DNA of 64,000 nt, from assembly GCA_963720235.1 (NCBI GenBank), contig OY970389.1, positions 5,332,001-5,396,000 on the forward strand. Direction: 5' to 3'. The notes beneath the pieces are model-generated. The model saw nothing but the letters and a program-made list of their open reading frames with translations. It was not told the origin of the DNA and did no database searches. Source of the DNA: JACMLC01 sp963720235 (GTDB lineage Bacteria; Acidobacteriota; Blastocatellia; Pyrinomonadales; Pyrinomonadaceae). Below are positions 50,978-58,986 of this stretch, in pieces; the stretch's first letter is position 1, and each line of letters begins with the position of its first letter. Both the position numbers and the translations under genes were made by a program.

Positions 50978-51839
50978 ATGGGATTCGATTCGGAAATTTT
51001 AGGACTGCCGAAAGGAACGGACGCGCTCTTGCGCACACTGATTCATGAGCGCACGGGCGTCTTCTTCGATAACGGTAAAGCAGATTTGCTAACAGATAAG
51101 CTGTCGCCGCTTGTTATCGAGCGCGGCTTCACTTCGTTTTTAGATTATTACTATCTGCTCAAGTACGACGACGGGGCGCAGGACGAATGGCGCAATGTGA
51201 TGAACGCGCTCTCTGTGCCGGAGACATATTTCTGGCGCGAGATAGATCAGGTGCGTGCATTGGTTGAAACAATCCTGCCGCAATGGTTCGACGCGCACAA
51301 GAATGAGACTTTGAGAATCTGGAGCGCGGCGTGTGCGACGGGCGAAGAGCCGCTCACGATTGCGATTGCGCTCAACGAAGCGGGCTGGTTCGACCGCGCG
51401 GCGATTGAGATTTATGCCAGCGATGCCAGCTCGAGCTGCTATCGAAAAAGCGCGGCGCGGCGTTTATCGCGAGCGCGCGTTTCGCAGCCTGTCGCCAGAA
51501 CTGCGCGCGAAATATTTTACGCGCGAAGGCGCGTCTCTATCATCGTCGCGTGTCAACGTGGAGTTGCACGCGCGTGTCAGGTGGGGAGTCGCCAACTTGA
51601 TAGATGAACAAGAAATCGCGCCTCTGGCTTCGGCGCACATCATTTTTTGTCGCAACGTCTTTATCTATTTTTCGGAAAGCGCTATCTCTAAAACGGTGCG
51701 CTCTTTCGCCCGGTATATCCGCCCGCCGGGATATTTGTTTGTCGGAACGTCTGAGTCTCTACTAAGATTGACGACAGATTTTACTTTAGAAGAAATCAAC
51801 GACGCCTTCGTTTATGTGAAGCAGCCGAGCGCAGTTTGA
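50978..51839 (+). CDS. cheR: CheR-type MCP methyltransferase, frameshifted in this sequence
   Basis: Two overlapping frames together make one CheR of about 285 residues. The first (50978 to about 51435) contains the N-terminal helical domain (HERTGVFFDNGKADLLTDKL), SVPETYFWREIDQV and the SAM site IWSAACATGEEPLTIAIAL. The second, shifted by one base (about 51435-51839), continues with AAIEKARRGVYRERAFRSLS, HIIFCRNVFIYFSESAI and PPGYLFVGTSESL. Similarity breaks in the GC-rich run near 51425-51440. Either the sequence has one extra base or the gene is a recent pseudogene. Without repair the first frame ends at 51607. CheR methylates MCP glutamates, opposite to CheB encoded next. Confidence 0.85.
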
Positions 51840-51876
51840 ATACTGCCTTGCCGTCGTTCGCTTTCAAGGAGCATTA

Positions 51877-52929
51877 ATGGATCGAGTTCTACGTGTGCTG
51901 GTGATAGACGATTCCGCGTATGTGCGCAAGGTTGTCAAGCAGATGCTGTCGCGCAGTCCCTTCATCGAAGTGGTCGGCGCGGCGCGCGACGGGCGCGAAG
52001 CTCTGGAACTTGTCGAGCAGCTTCAACCGGATGTTATTACCTGCGACCTAATCATGCCGGAACTCGACGGCGTCGGCTTCGTGCGCGAGCAGATGCGGCG
52101 ACGGCCTGTGCCAATCATCATCATGAGCATTGCAAGCGAGACAGGCGACGCAGCGTTGACCGCGCTCGACGCGGGCGCGGTTGATTTCATACAGAAACCA
52201 ACTGCGCTGGCAACGGAAAAGATTTTTGAGGTGAGTAGCGAACTGATTGAGAAAGTCAAAGCCGCCGCCAACATTCCTTTGACACGTATTCAAAGCGCAT
52301 CCGTTGTCACTGAAACTACATCTGCGACGGTGCGTGCGGAAGCGGTCGCGGGAAGTAATGCGGTGGACGTGGTCGTGCTCGGCATCTCGACCGGCGGGCC
52401 ACAAGCCTTGAAGCAGTTAATCCCACAACTGCCAGCAGATTTTCCAGTGCCTGTGGCGATTGTCATGCACATGCCGATTGGCTATACGGAAATGTACGCG
52501 CGCAAGCTAAATGAATATTCGCCGCTCGATGTGCGCGAGGCTCACGAAGGTGACGAGTTGCGCGCTGGCGTTGCGCTGCTCGCTCCGGCTGGACGACATC
52601 TGAGTTTTCAACGCAAGGCGGACGGCAAGGTCGTTGCACATCTTGACGCGCGGCCCTTTGATACATTGCATCGCCCGTCTGTGGATGTGATGTTTCAATC
52701 GGCTGCCGAAGTTTACAAGCAGAGAGTTCTGGGCGTGGTGATGACCGGGATGGGTTCGGATGGCAAGCAGGGCGCGGCGTGGATTAAGTCGCAGGGCGGA
52801 CTTGTTTACACCGAAAGCGAAGAGACATGCGTCGTGTACGGCATGCCCTTTACAGTCGTAGAGGCTGGCTTGAGCGACAGGAGCGTGCCGCTCTACGGCA
52901 TGGCGCAGGCGATAAGGGAGGTGGTATGA
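51877..52929 (+). CDS. cheB: CheB protein-glutamate methylesterase
   Basis: This is a 350-residue two-domain enzyme. The receiver domain has VLVIDDSAYVRKVVK and phospho-acceptor Asp in DVITCDLIMPELDG. The esterase domain has the catalytic Ser in GISTGGPQAL, His in VAIVMHMPIGY, and Asp in MTGMGSDGKQG. It removes methyl groups from the MCP to reset sensitivity. The linker is about 40 residues. Its stop overlaps the next cheY start (ATGA), showing translational coupling. Confidence 0.95.
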   Translation: MDRVLRVLVIDDSAYVRKVVKQMLSRSPFIEVVGAARDGREALELVEQLQPDVITCDLIMPELDGVGFVREQMRRRPVPIIIMSIASETGDAALTALDAGAVDFIQKPTALATEKIFEVSSELIEKVKAAANIPLTRIQSASVVTETTSATVRAEAVAGSNAVDVVVLGISTGGPQALKQLIPQLPADFPVPVAIVMHMPIGYTEMYARKLNEYSPLDVREAHEGDELRAGVALLAPAGRHLSFQRKADGKVVAHLDARPFDTLHRPSVDVMFQSAAEVYKQRVLGVVMTGMGSDGKQGAAWIKSQGGLVYTESEETCVVYGMPFTVVEAGLSDRSVPLYGMAQAIREVV

Positions 52930-53309
52930 GCGCGAAAATACTGGTGGTCGATGATTCAGCGTTGTCACGTAGAACGATGCGGCGCATCCTCGAAACCGCC
53001 GGATACGAAGTGGTCGAAGCCGACGAAGGCATGGCCGCGCTTGAAATCTATTTCCTCGAAAAGCCCGACTTAGTTTTTCTCGATTTAGTGATGAAAGGAA
53101 TGTACGGGCTCGAAGTGCTGGAGAAGCTGCGCGAGATGGACAGCGATGCGCAGGTCGTAGTCGCCAGCGCGGACATACAGAGTTCGACGCGCACGATGGT
53201 TGAAGAAGCGGGCGCGCTTGCCTTTATCAACAAACCGTTTGTCACGGAGCAAGTGCTCGCGGCTGTCAGCGCGGCGATGTCGGAGGGGCAAAACAGTGAT
53301 ACTAACTGA
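52926..53309 (+). CDS. cheY: CheY-like response regulator, second copy in operon
   Basis: This is a 127-residue receiver with intact residues: ILVVDDSALSRRTMRRI, Asp in DLVFLDLVMKGMYG, Ser/Ala switch region VVVASADIQSS, and Lys in FINKPF. It is overlapped at both ends: by cheB upstream and by the CheC-like gene downstream. The pairing with a CheC-like phosphatase suggests this CheY is the one whose phosphorylation is removed by it. Confidence 0.93.
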   Translation: MSAKILVVDDSALSRRTMRRILETAGYEVVEADEGMAALEIYFLEKPDLVFLDLVMKGMYGLEVLEKLREMDSDAQVVVASADIQSSTRTMVEEAGALAFINKPFVTEQVLAAVSAAMSEGQNSDTN

Positions 53310-53913
53310 ACGCCAGAACGACGCGCTTTCCGAGTTAATCAACATCGCCTTCGCGCGTACAGGGGCTGCGCTCTCTGAATTAACGGGACACCGCGTCCTG
53401 TTGAATCCGCCGGAGGTCTCCGTTTATCCGACTGTGGAATTGCCGTCAGTGCTTGCCAAGTTTGTCCCCGGAGATGTGGCTTCAATTCATCAAGTGTTCG
53501 CTGGCCCGATTGCGGGCGATGCGCTCCTGCTGCTGAATCATGATGGCGCGGTGCAACTCACGGATTTGTTGACGGACGAACAGACTCCGTCAAAGTATCT
53601 GGACGAATCTGCGCGTGAGGTGTTGACGGAGGTCGGGAACATTCTGCTCAACGCCTGTCTGGGCATGTTCGGCAACCTCTTGCATGTTCATGTCTCTTTT
53701 TCCGTGCCGCGCCTGCATCTGGAATCGCTTGATGAACTGCTTGGCTCAATCATCACCGGCAAAAATGAGTTGCACTACGCGCTGGTCATTTACACAGCGT
53801 TTCATATACGCGATAGCGCGGTCAGCGGATTCCTCGTGATGGTCTTGAGCGTCGCCTCGCTGGATAGATTGATTCAGGAAGTAGAGGCCTGGGAGGAAGG
53901 CCAGGGGCAATAG
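53296..53913 (+). CDS. CheC-like CheY-P phosphatase
   Basis: This is a 205-residue CheC/CheX-family protein. The start is GTG 53296, with GGAGGGG upstream, inside the end of cheY. The first helix motif has LTERQNDALSELINIAFART, close to the ELxNI(x)N consensus but with Ala-Arg where many members have GN. The second, ESAREVLTEVGNILLNACLG, has the canonical E-x2-N pair. It may therefore have one fully active site. A CheD partner gene is not in the window. Such proteins dephosphorylate CheY-P and adjust adaptation. Confidence 0.87.
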   Translation: MILTERQNDALSELINIAFARTGAALSELTGHRVLLNPPEVSVYPTVELPSVLAKFVPGDVASIHQVFAGPIAGDALLLLNHDGAVQLTDLLTDEQTPSKYLDESAREVLTEVGNILLNACLGMFGNLLHVHVSFSVPRLHLESLDELLGSIITGKNELHYALVIYTAFHIRDSAVSGFLVMVLSVASLDRLIQEVEAWEEGQGQ

Positions 53914-53972
53914 CTTGTCATCATTCGCCGTATGTCCGGCTGATATAGTTTGATTTACCTCACTTGAACTTT

Positions 53973-55634
53973 ATGACAAAGGATAATCCGAATAAAGAGA
54001 CGCTGCTCAACGCGGCTGTGCTGCGCTGGATGCATGACCTTGCGGCGCAGGGAATCCTGATGACGGACGACGAGCTCAACATCCTCGGCTGGAATCAGTG
54101 GCTTGAGGAGCACACAGAGCGCAAGGCTGCGGACGCTGTGGGGCGCAACCTGCTTGAGCTATATCCTGAACTTGTCGAGAGACGCCTTGACCGTTATTAC
54201 AAGTGGGCTCTGGAAGGTCAGGTCAGAGTCCTGTCACAACGCCTGCACGGTTATCTCATCGCGATGCCGACATCTTTGGGCAAAAATGCCTACGGGCAGA
54301 TGCAGCAGAGCGTGCGCATCTCTCCGCTCACACATGAGGGGCGCATCATCGGGACTTTGACAATTATTGATGACGTTACAGAGCGCGTCACGCGCGAGGC
54401 CGAACTGCAAGCTCAACTCGAAGCCCGCACGCAACTCCTCGCCAGCGAGAAATCAGCGCGCGAAGAGGCAGAGGAAGCCAATCATCTCAAAGACGAATTC
54501 CTCGCGACGATTTCGCATGAACTACGCACACCGCTAACCGCTATCATCGGCTGGGCCAACATGCTGCGCGCGGGCAATCTGGATGAGACGACATCGGTTC
54601 GCGCCATCGAGACTATCTATCGCAATGCGCACTCGCAGAATCAGCTCATCGCAGATTTGCTGGACGTGTCGCGCATCATCTCCGGCAAACTCCGTCTGGA
54701 TGTCCGCACGATTGAACTGCCATCTATTATCGAAGCCGCGCTGGATGCAGTCCGCCCTGCTGCTGAGGCAAAGAGTATCCGTCTCCAATCGGTGATAGAT
54801 CCGCTGGCGGGGCCGATTTCCGGCGACGCAGATCGTTTGCAACAGATAATCTGGAATCTGCTGACGAACGCCATCAAGTTTACGCCGAAGGGCGGGCGTG
54901 TACAGGTCAAGCTTGAGCGCGTTGATTCTCATGTGGAAATAACTGTCAGCGATTCTGGCGTCGGCATCAGCCGCGAGTTTCTTCCATACGTCTTCGAACG
55001 CTTTCGTCAGGCGGACGCTGCCACGACAAGAGTGTATGGCGGACTTGGGCTCGGACTCTCCATCGTGCGTCAACTGACGGAGATGCACGGCGGCGCTGCG
55101 CGCGTCGAAAGCGATGGAGAAGGAAAGGGAGCGACTTTTATTATCAGCTTGCCCTTCATCGCTGTGACGAATGGACAGGTCGAGCCTGAGCGCATTCATC
55201 CGTCCGCCGGCTATAACAGCCTCATGCTTGATTGCCCGCCGTCGCTCGTTGGCTTACGAGTGCTTGTTGTAGATGACGAGCAAGACACACGCGATCTGCT
55301 AAGCACCGTGCTGGAGAAGTGTGGCTGTGAGGTGGCAATGACGGCTTCTGCGGCAGAAGCTTTGGACACCATTGAGACATTGCGACCGGACGTGCTGATT
55401 AGCGACCTTGGGATGCCGGGCGAGGATGGGTATTCGTTAATCGCTAAAGTTCGCGCGCTTCCGGCAGAGCGCGGAGGGCAGACACCCGCCGCAGCCCTCA
55501 CAGCATACGCGCGTGTCGAAGACCGCCTCCGCGTGCTTAGTTCCGGCTTCCAGATTCACCTGCCCAAACCCGTCGAGCCGATGGAGCTCATCATCGTCGT
55601 TGCAAATCTGGCCGGAAGAACAGCCAAAAATTAG
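53973..55634 (+). CDS. PAS-containing hybrid histidine kinase with C-terminal receiver
   Basis: This is a 553-residue cytosolic kinase. It has a PAS domain (about 20-140: GILMTDDELNILGWNQWLEE, YLIAMPTSL, IGTLTIIDDVTERVTREAEL), a coiled linker, HisKA with the H-box ATISHELRTPLTAIIGW near 180, HATPase_c (LTNAIKFTPKGGRV, YGGLGLGLSIVRQL), and a receiver with Asp in VLISDLGMPGEDGY and Lys in HLPKPVEP. ATG 53973 is used; TTG 53964 is in frame. There are no membrane segments. Its PAS closely resembles the one in the HEAT protein of the same gene row, so both may detect the same input. Confidence 0.93.
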   Translation: MTKDNPNKETLLNAAVLRWMHDLAAQGILMTDDELNILGWNQWLEEHTERKAADAVGRNLLELYPELVERRLDRYYKWALEGQVRVLSQRLHGYLIAMPTSLGKNAYGQMQQSVRISPLTHEGRIIGTLTIIDDVTERVTREAELQAQLEARTQLLASEKSAREEAEEANHLKDEFLATISHELRTPLTAIIGWANMLRAGNLDETTSVRAIETIYRNAHSQNQLIADLLDVSRIISGKLRLDVRTIELPSIIEAALDAVRPAAEAKSIRLQSVIDPLAGPISGDADRLQQIIWNLLTNAIKFTPKGGRVQVKLERVDSHVEITVSDSGVGISREFLPYVFERFRQADAATTRVYGGLGLGLSIVRQLTEMHGGAARVESDGEGKGATFIISLPFIAVTNGQVEPERIHPSAGYNSLMLDCPPSLVGLRVLVVDDEQDTRDLLSTVLEKCGCEVAMTASAAEALDTIETLRPDVLISDLGMPGEDGYSLIAKVRALPAERGGQTPAAALTAYARVEDRLRVLSSGFQIHLPKPVEPMELIIVVANLAGRTAKN

Positions 55635-55845
55635 AGCGAACAATTTCAAGAAGCTTGTAATTCATAACAGCACTCTCAGTTGGAAAATTGCTGTATAAAT
55701 TCTACTGCAAGATTTTTGTATGCAACTTTGAAATAATATTGTATAGTGCCATCGTCGTTGCTCCAAAAGTTTATTCTTGGCCTCTCGCCACATCTCAGCC
55801 GAGCACTTTTAAGTGTCTCAGGCAGTATGCTTTAGGGAGATTAAG

Positions 55846-56913
55846 ATGAAAAGACTCGCCAATCAGCCCAGCCGCAAGTTAGCAACTATACTGATGCTTT
55901 TCAGCTTTTTTTTCAGCATCGCTTTTCAAACCTATTCTCATTCTCCGAAAAACTCCAAAGGAGATGAGCAAAGTAATCTGAGCAGCAGAATTGTCTTCTC
56001 AAACGGGTTTGACATTTACACTATGAATCCCGATGGGAGCCAGTTGACGCGGCTGACATACGCAGGCGCGTGGGAGTTTAATGTACAGCCCGCATGGTCG
56101 CCGAATCACTCGCAGATTGTTTTTGTCAGTAACCGCGACGGCGGCGATGTAGAAATTTATGTGATGAACGCGGATGGCACGATGGTCAAGCCTTTGACCG
56201 ATAATCCGGGTGAAGACAGCCAGCCCGCTTGGTCGCCGGACGGCAGCAGAATCGCCTATGTGCATGGCGACGACCCGACATACGCGGGCCGCGCAAACTA
56301 CTTGAATTGCGAGACGGCGCAGGTCTATGTGATGAAGAATGATGGCAGCGCGCAGCAGAAATTGACAGGGGCAGGCAACAACACAGACCCTGCCTGGTCG
56401 CCGGATAGTAAACAGATAGCCTTTAGTAGCAATCGAGATGGCAACTATGAAATCTATCGTATGAAAGATGACGGCAGCAGCCAGACACGTCTTACCTTTA
56501 ATGATGTGGAGGATGCAGACCCTGCATGGTCGCCCGATGGCTTGCACATAGCCTATGGCAGTGGCTATGAGAAGGTTTACTTTTTTTGCGGCGTCATAGG
56601 CATCATACAGAATCCTTTAGGGCCAGCTTCGGCTATCAACGGAGGAGCGGGTGAGATTCATGTGATGAGCAATAATGGCTCTGCTGATGTGCAGTTGACG
56701 ACGACGAAGAATAACAGCGATCCTGCATGGTCGCCGGATGGCAGCCAGATTGTTTTCGCCAGCCGTCGTGATGATAATTTTGAAATCTATCTCATGAATG
56801 CCGACGGGCAAATGCAAAAACGTCTGACGTATGATGACCTCGGTGATTTGTCACCGAACTGGTCGCCGCAAGTTTTTGTTCCCAATGATGCTGCCGGTTC
56901 TTTAGAGAGATGA
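55846..56913 (+). CDS. exported TolB-like PD40 beta-propeller protein
   Basis: This is a 355-residue protein with an N-terminal signal or anchor segment (LATILMLFSFFFSIAFQTYS). Six PD40/WD40-like blades follow, each with the signature (D)PAWSPDG or a close variant (VQPAWSPNHSQIVFVSNRDG, DPAWSPDSKQIAFSSNRDGN) and with IYVMNADG-type strands. These propellers, related to the TolB C-terminal domain, bind other proteins or peptides in the periplasm. AGGGAGA precedes ATG 55846. The next gene starts 40 bases after its stop, but the functions differ. The 210-base gap before it is AT-rich with no recognised site. Confidence 0.88.
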   Translation: MKRLANQPSRKLATILMLFSFFFSIAFQTYSHSPKNSKGDEQSNLSSRIVFSNGFDIYTMNPDGSQLTRLTYAGAWEFNVQPAWSPNHSQIVFVSNRDGGDVEIYVMNADGTMVKPLTDNPGEDSQPAWSPDGSRIAYVHGDDPTYAGRANYLNCETAQVYVMKNDGSAQQKLTGAGNNTDPAWSPDSKQIAFSSNRDGNYEIYRMKDDGSSQTRLTFNDVEDADPAWSPDGLHIAYGSGYEKVYFFCGVIGIIQNPLGPASAINGGAGEIHVMSNNGSADVQLTTTKNNSDPAWSPDGSQIVFASRRDDNFEIYLMNADGQMQKRLTYDDLGDLSPNWSPQVFVPNDAAGSLER

Positions 56914-56953
56914 AATTTTTTTCCTTTGCTTCGGGCCGGAAAGAAGTTGACTG

Positions 56954-58732
56954 ATGGAAAGCTTAAACCATCTCTTGTCGAACACAGACGAGGTTGACGC
57001 GCACTTTAGTGCATGGGCGTTACAGTGCTGCGAGTTTGCCAGACAACAGGAAGAGGCTGGCGACTACGAGGCGGCGCGTCGAATCATGAGCCCGTTCTGG
57101 CAAGAGGTGGGCGCGCGTCCAAATCTTGACGGCTTGGATGAAATCACGCGCGCAGAGGTCTTGCTGCGCGCAGGGGCTTTGTCAGGTTGGATAGGCAGCG
57201 CCAACAGGGTCGAAGGCTCACAGGAAATCGCCAAAGATTTGATTAGCGAGAGCCTTGCAATCTTTTCCCAACAAGCTCTGCCGGACAAAGAAGCACAGGC
57301 ATGTCTCGCGCTTGCCATCTGCTACTGGCGCGAAGGAGCTTTTGATGAGGCCCGCGCTATCCTGCAAGAAATACTGGATGGCTTTGCCGGAAATGATTTA
57401 ATTCTCAAAGCCAGAGCAATGCTTCTCAGGGCAGTAGTCGAAAATTCTGCGACACGTTTTCATGACTCGCTGCAATTCCTGACAGACGCTTCGCCTTTGT
57501 TTGAAGCGATTGACGACCATGCTCTGAAAGGCCGCTTCCATGTCACGCTGGCAAACAATCTGCAATGTCTGGGGACGAAGGAAGACCGCACGGATTATAC
57601 AGACCGCGCGCTGGTCGAATATGCTGCTGCGAGTTTTCATTATGAACAGGCGGGCCACACGCGCTATCTGGCAACAGTTGAGAACAACATCGGATTCCTG
57701 TTCTTCACTCTGGGCAAGTTTAGCGAAGCGCACGAACATCTTGACCGCGCGCGTCGGCTGCTCATCAAACTACGCGACCATCTGCACACAGCGCAGGTTG
57801 ACGAAACACGCGCACGCACATTCTTAGCGCAAGGGCTGAACCTCGAAGCAGAACAAGTAGTCAGCAAAGCTCTTGAGACTTTTGAGCAGGCTGGTGAAAA
57901 CGCTTTACGGGCTGAAGCCTTAACCACGCAGGGAACTGCGCTGGCGCGGCTCGGTCGAGTAGAGGAAGCACGCGAAACTCTGCAACTTGCTATCAACATC
58001 TCCGAACGGGCCGGGAGCTTTGAGCTTGCCGGCCTTGCCTCGCTCACCCTTTTAGAAGAGTTAGCAGACCACCTCAACGCAGAAGAAGCGGAGAGCTTTT
58101 ACAGCACCGCCGCACACATGCTCGCGCGCTCACAGCAGCCGGAAATCCTTGCGCGCCTGCGTGAAGCCTCAAGCCGGATAGGCGATTGGCTAAAGAGCGC
58201 AAGCCATCAGCCACTCTCACAACAGAGCGCAACGCGAGCCACTTTGGAAAAGAAAGAAACAGCAGAGTCCACAATCGAACGCCTCATCGTTGAAGCGCAA
58301 AGACTTCATCGCAAAGAAATCTCTTTTACAGAGCAAGCAATCGAAGCTCTGCGCAGACTCTTTCTTAAAGACCAAGAGCAATCGCTCAGCATGCTCATCG
58401 AGCAGACTGTAATCGCGGCCACGCCGGACACGACCATCGAGGCCGAAGCAGTAGAGACCGTCGCGCTGCGCCGCACGACCCGCGCAAACTTCGCAGAGCC
58501 CTGGGCAGATTTTTCGTTAAAGAGCGAGACGCAACTGATTGAGAGACGCTTTATCGAATTGGCTTTGAAAGAAGCCGACGGGCGCATCTCTGTCGCAGCC
58601 AAATTGTTGGGTTTTAATCACCCCGAATTTCTCAACAGCATCATCAAAAGCAGACACCCGGAGCTTCTAACAGTTCGCAAGCCCCCAGTCCCGCGCCAGC
58701 GCAACACCACACGCAAACGTAAAAAGCGTTAA
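56954..58732 (+). CDS. TPR regulator with C-terminal Fis-type helix-turn-helix
   Basis: This is a 592-residue cytosolic protein. Most of it is tetratricopeptide-like helical repeats (ACLALAICYWREGAFDEARA, TVENNIGFLFFTLGKFSEAH, TQGTALARLGRVEEARETLQ). The C-terminus has a Fis/HTH_8-like DNA-binding unit (IERRFIELALKEADGRISVA, then AKLLGFNHPEFLNSIIKSRH) and a basic tail NTTRKRKKR. The HTH resembles that of sigma-54 activators, but there is no AAA+ domain, so it cannot itself open sigma-54 complexes. It may act as a repressor, nucleoid protein or co-regulator. A possible sigma-54 promoter lies 90 bases after its end. Confidence 0.85.
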   Translation: MESLNHLLSNTDEVDAHFSAWALQCCEFARQQEEAGDYEAARRIMSPFWQEVGARPNLDGLDEITRAEVLLRAGALSGWIGSANRVEGSQEIAKDLISESLAIFSQQALPDKEAQACLALAICYWREGAFDEARAILQEILDGFAGNDLILKARAMLLRAVVENSATRFHDSLQFLTDASPLFEAIDDHALKGRFHVTLANNLQCLGTKEDRTDYTDRALVEYAAASFHYEQAGHTRYLATVENNIGFLFFTLGKFSEAHEHLDRARRLLIKLRDHLHTAQVDETRARTFLAQGLNLEAEQVVSKALETFEQAGENALRAEALTTQGTALARLGRVEEARETLQLAINISERAGSFELAGLASLTLLEELADHLNAEEAESFYSTAAHMLARSQQPEILARLREASSRIGDWLKSASHQPLSQQSATRATLEKKETAESTIERLIVEAQRLHRKEISFTEQAIEALRRLFLKDQEQSLSMLIEQTVIAATPDTTIEAEAVETVALRRTTRANFAEPWADFSLKSETQLIERRFIELALKEADGRISVAAKLLGFNHPEFLNSIIKSRHPELLTVRKPPVPRQRNTTRKRKKR

Positions 58733-58823
58733 TTAACAGATTCCTTTGAAGGGCCGTAGCCGCCTGATTTTCAGATAGAGCATTGTTCTTGAAATTTCCT
58801 GCTACAACAATCTTGTAAATCCC

Positions 58824-58840
58824 TTGGAAAATTATTTGCA
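58824..58840 (+). promoter_or_regulatory. candidate sigma-54 promoter
   Basis: TTGGAAAATTATTTGCA has the GG and GC pairs spaced by exactly 10 bases, as in -24/-12 promoters (consensus TGGCAC-N5-TTGCW), with two mismatches in the -24 box. It lies about 150 bases before the gene for the 1007-residue secreted protein. The TPR-HTH regulator gene just upstream and the sigma-54 activator at the window's start make such control plausible, not shown. Confidence 0.35.
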
Positions 58841-58986
58841 AGAATCTTGAACAGAGAATGGGCTATCAATAAAGTCCAATTTATCAATGCTTTGAGTTCG
58901 TTTTTTCAGATTCAGAAAAATCTGATTCGCGTCATTCGTGGTCGAATGATTTGTTCCCAACTTTGACCTAACCTGGAGGAGGAGAC

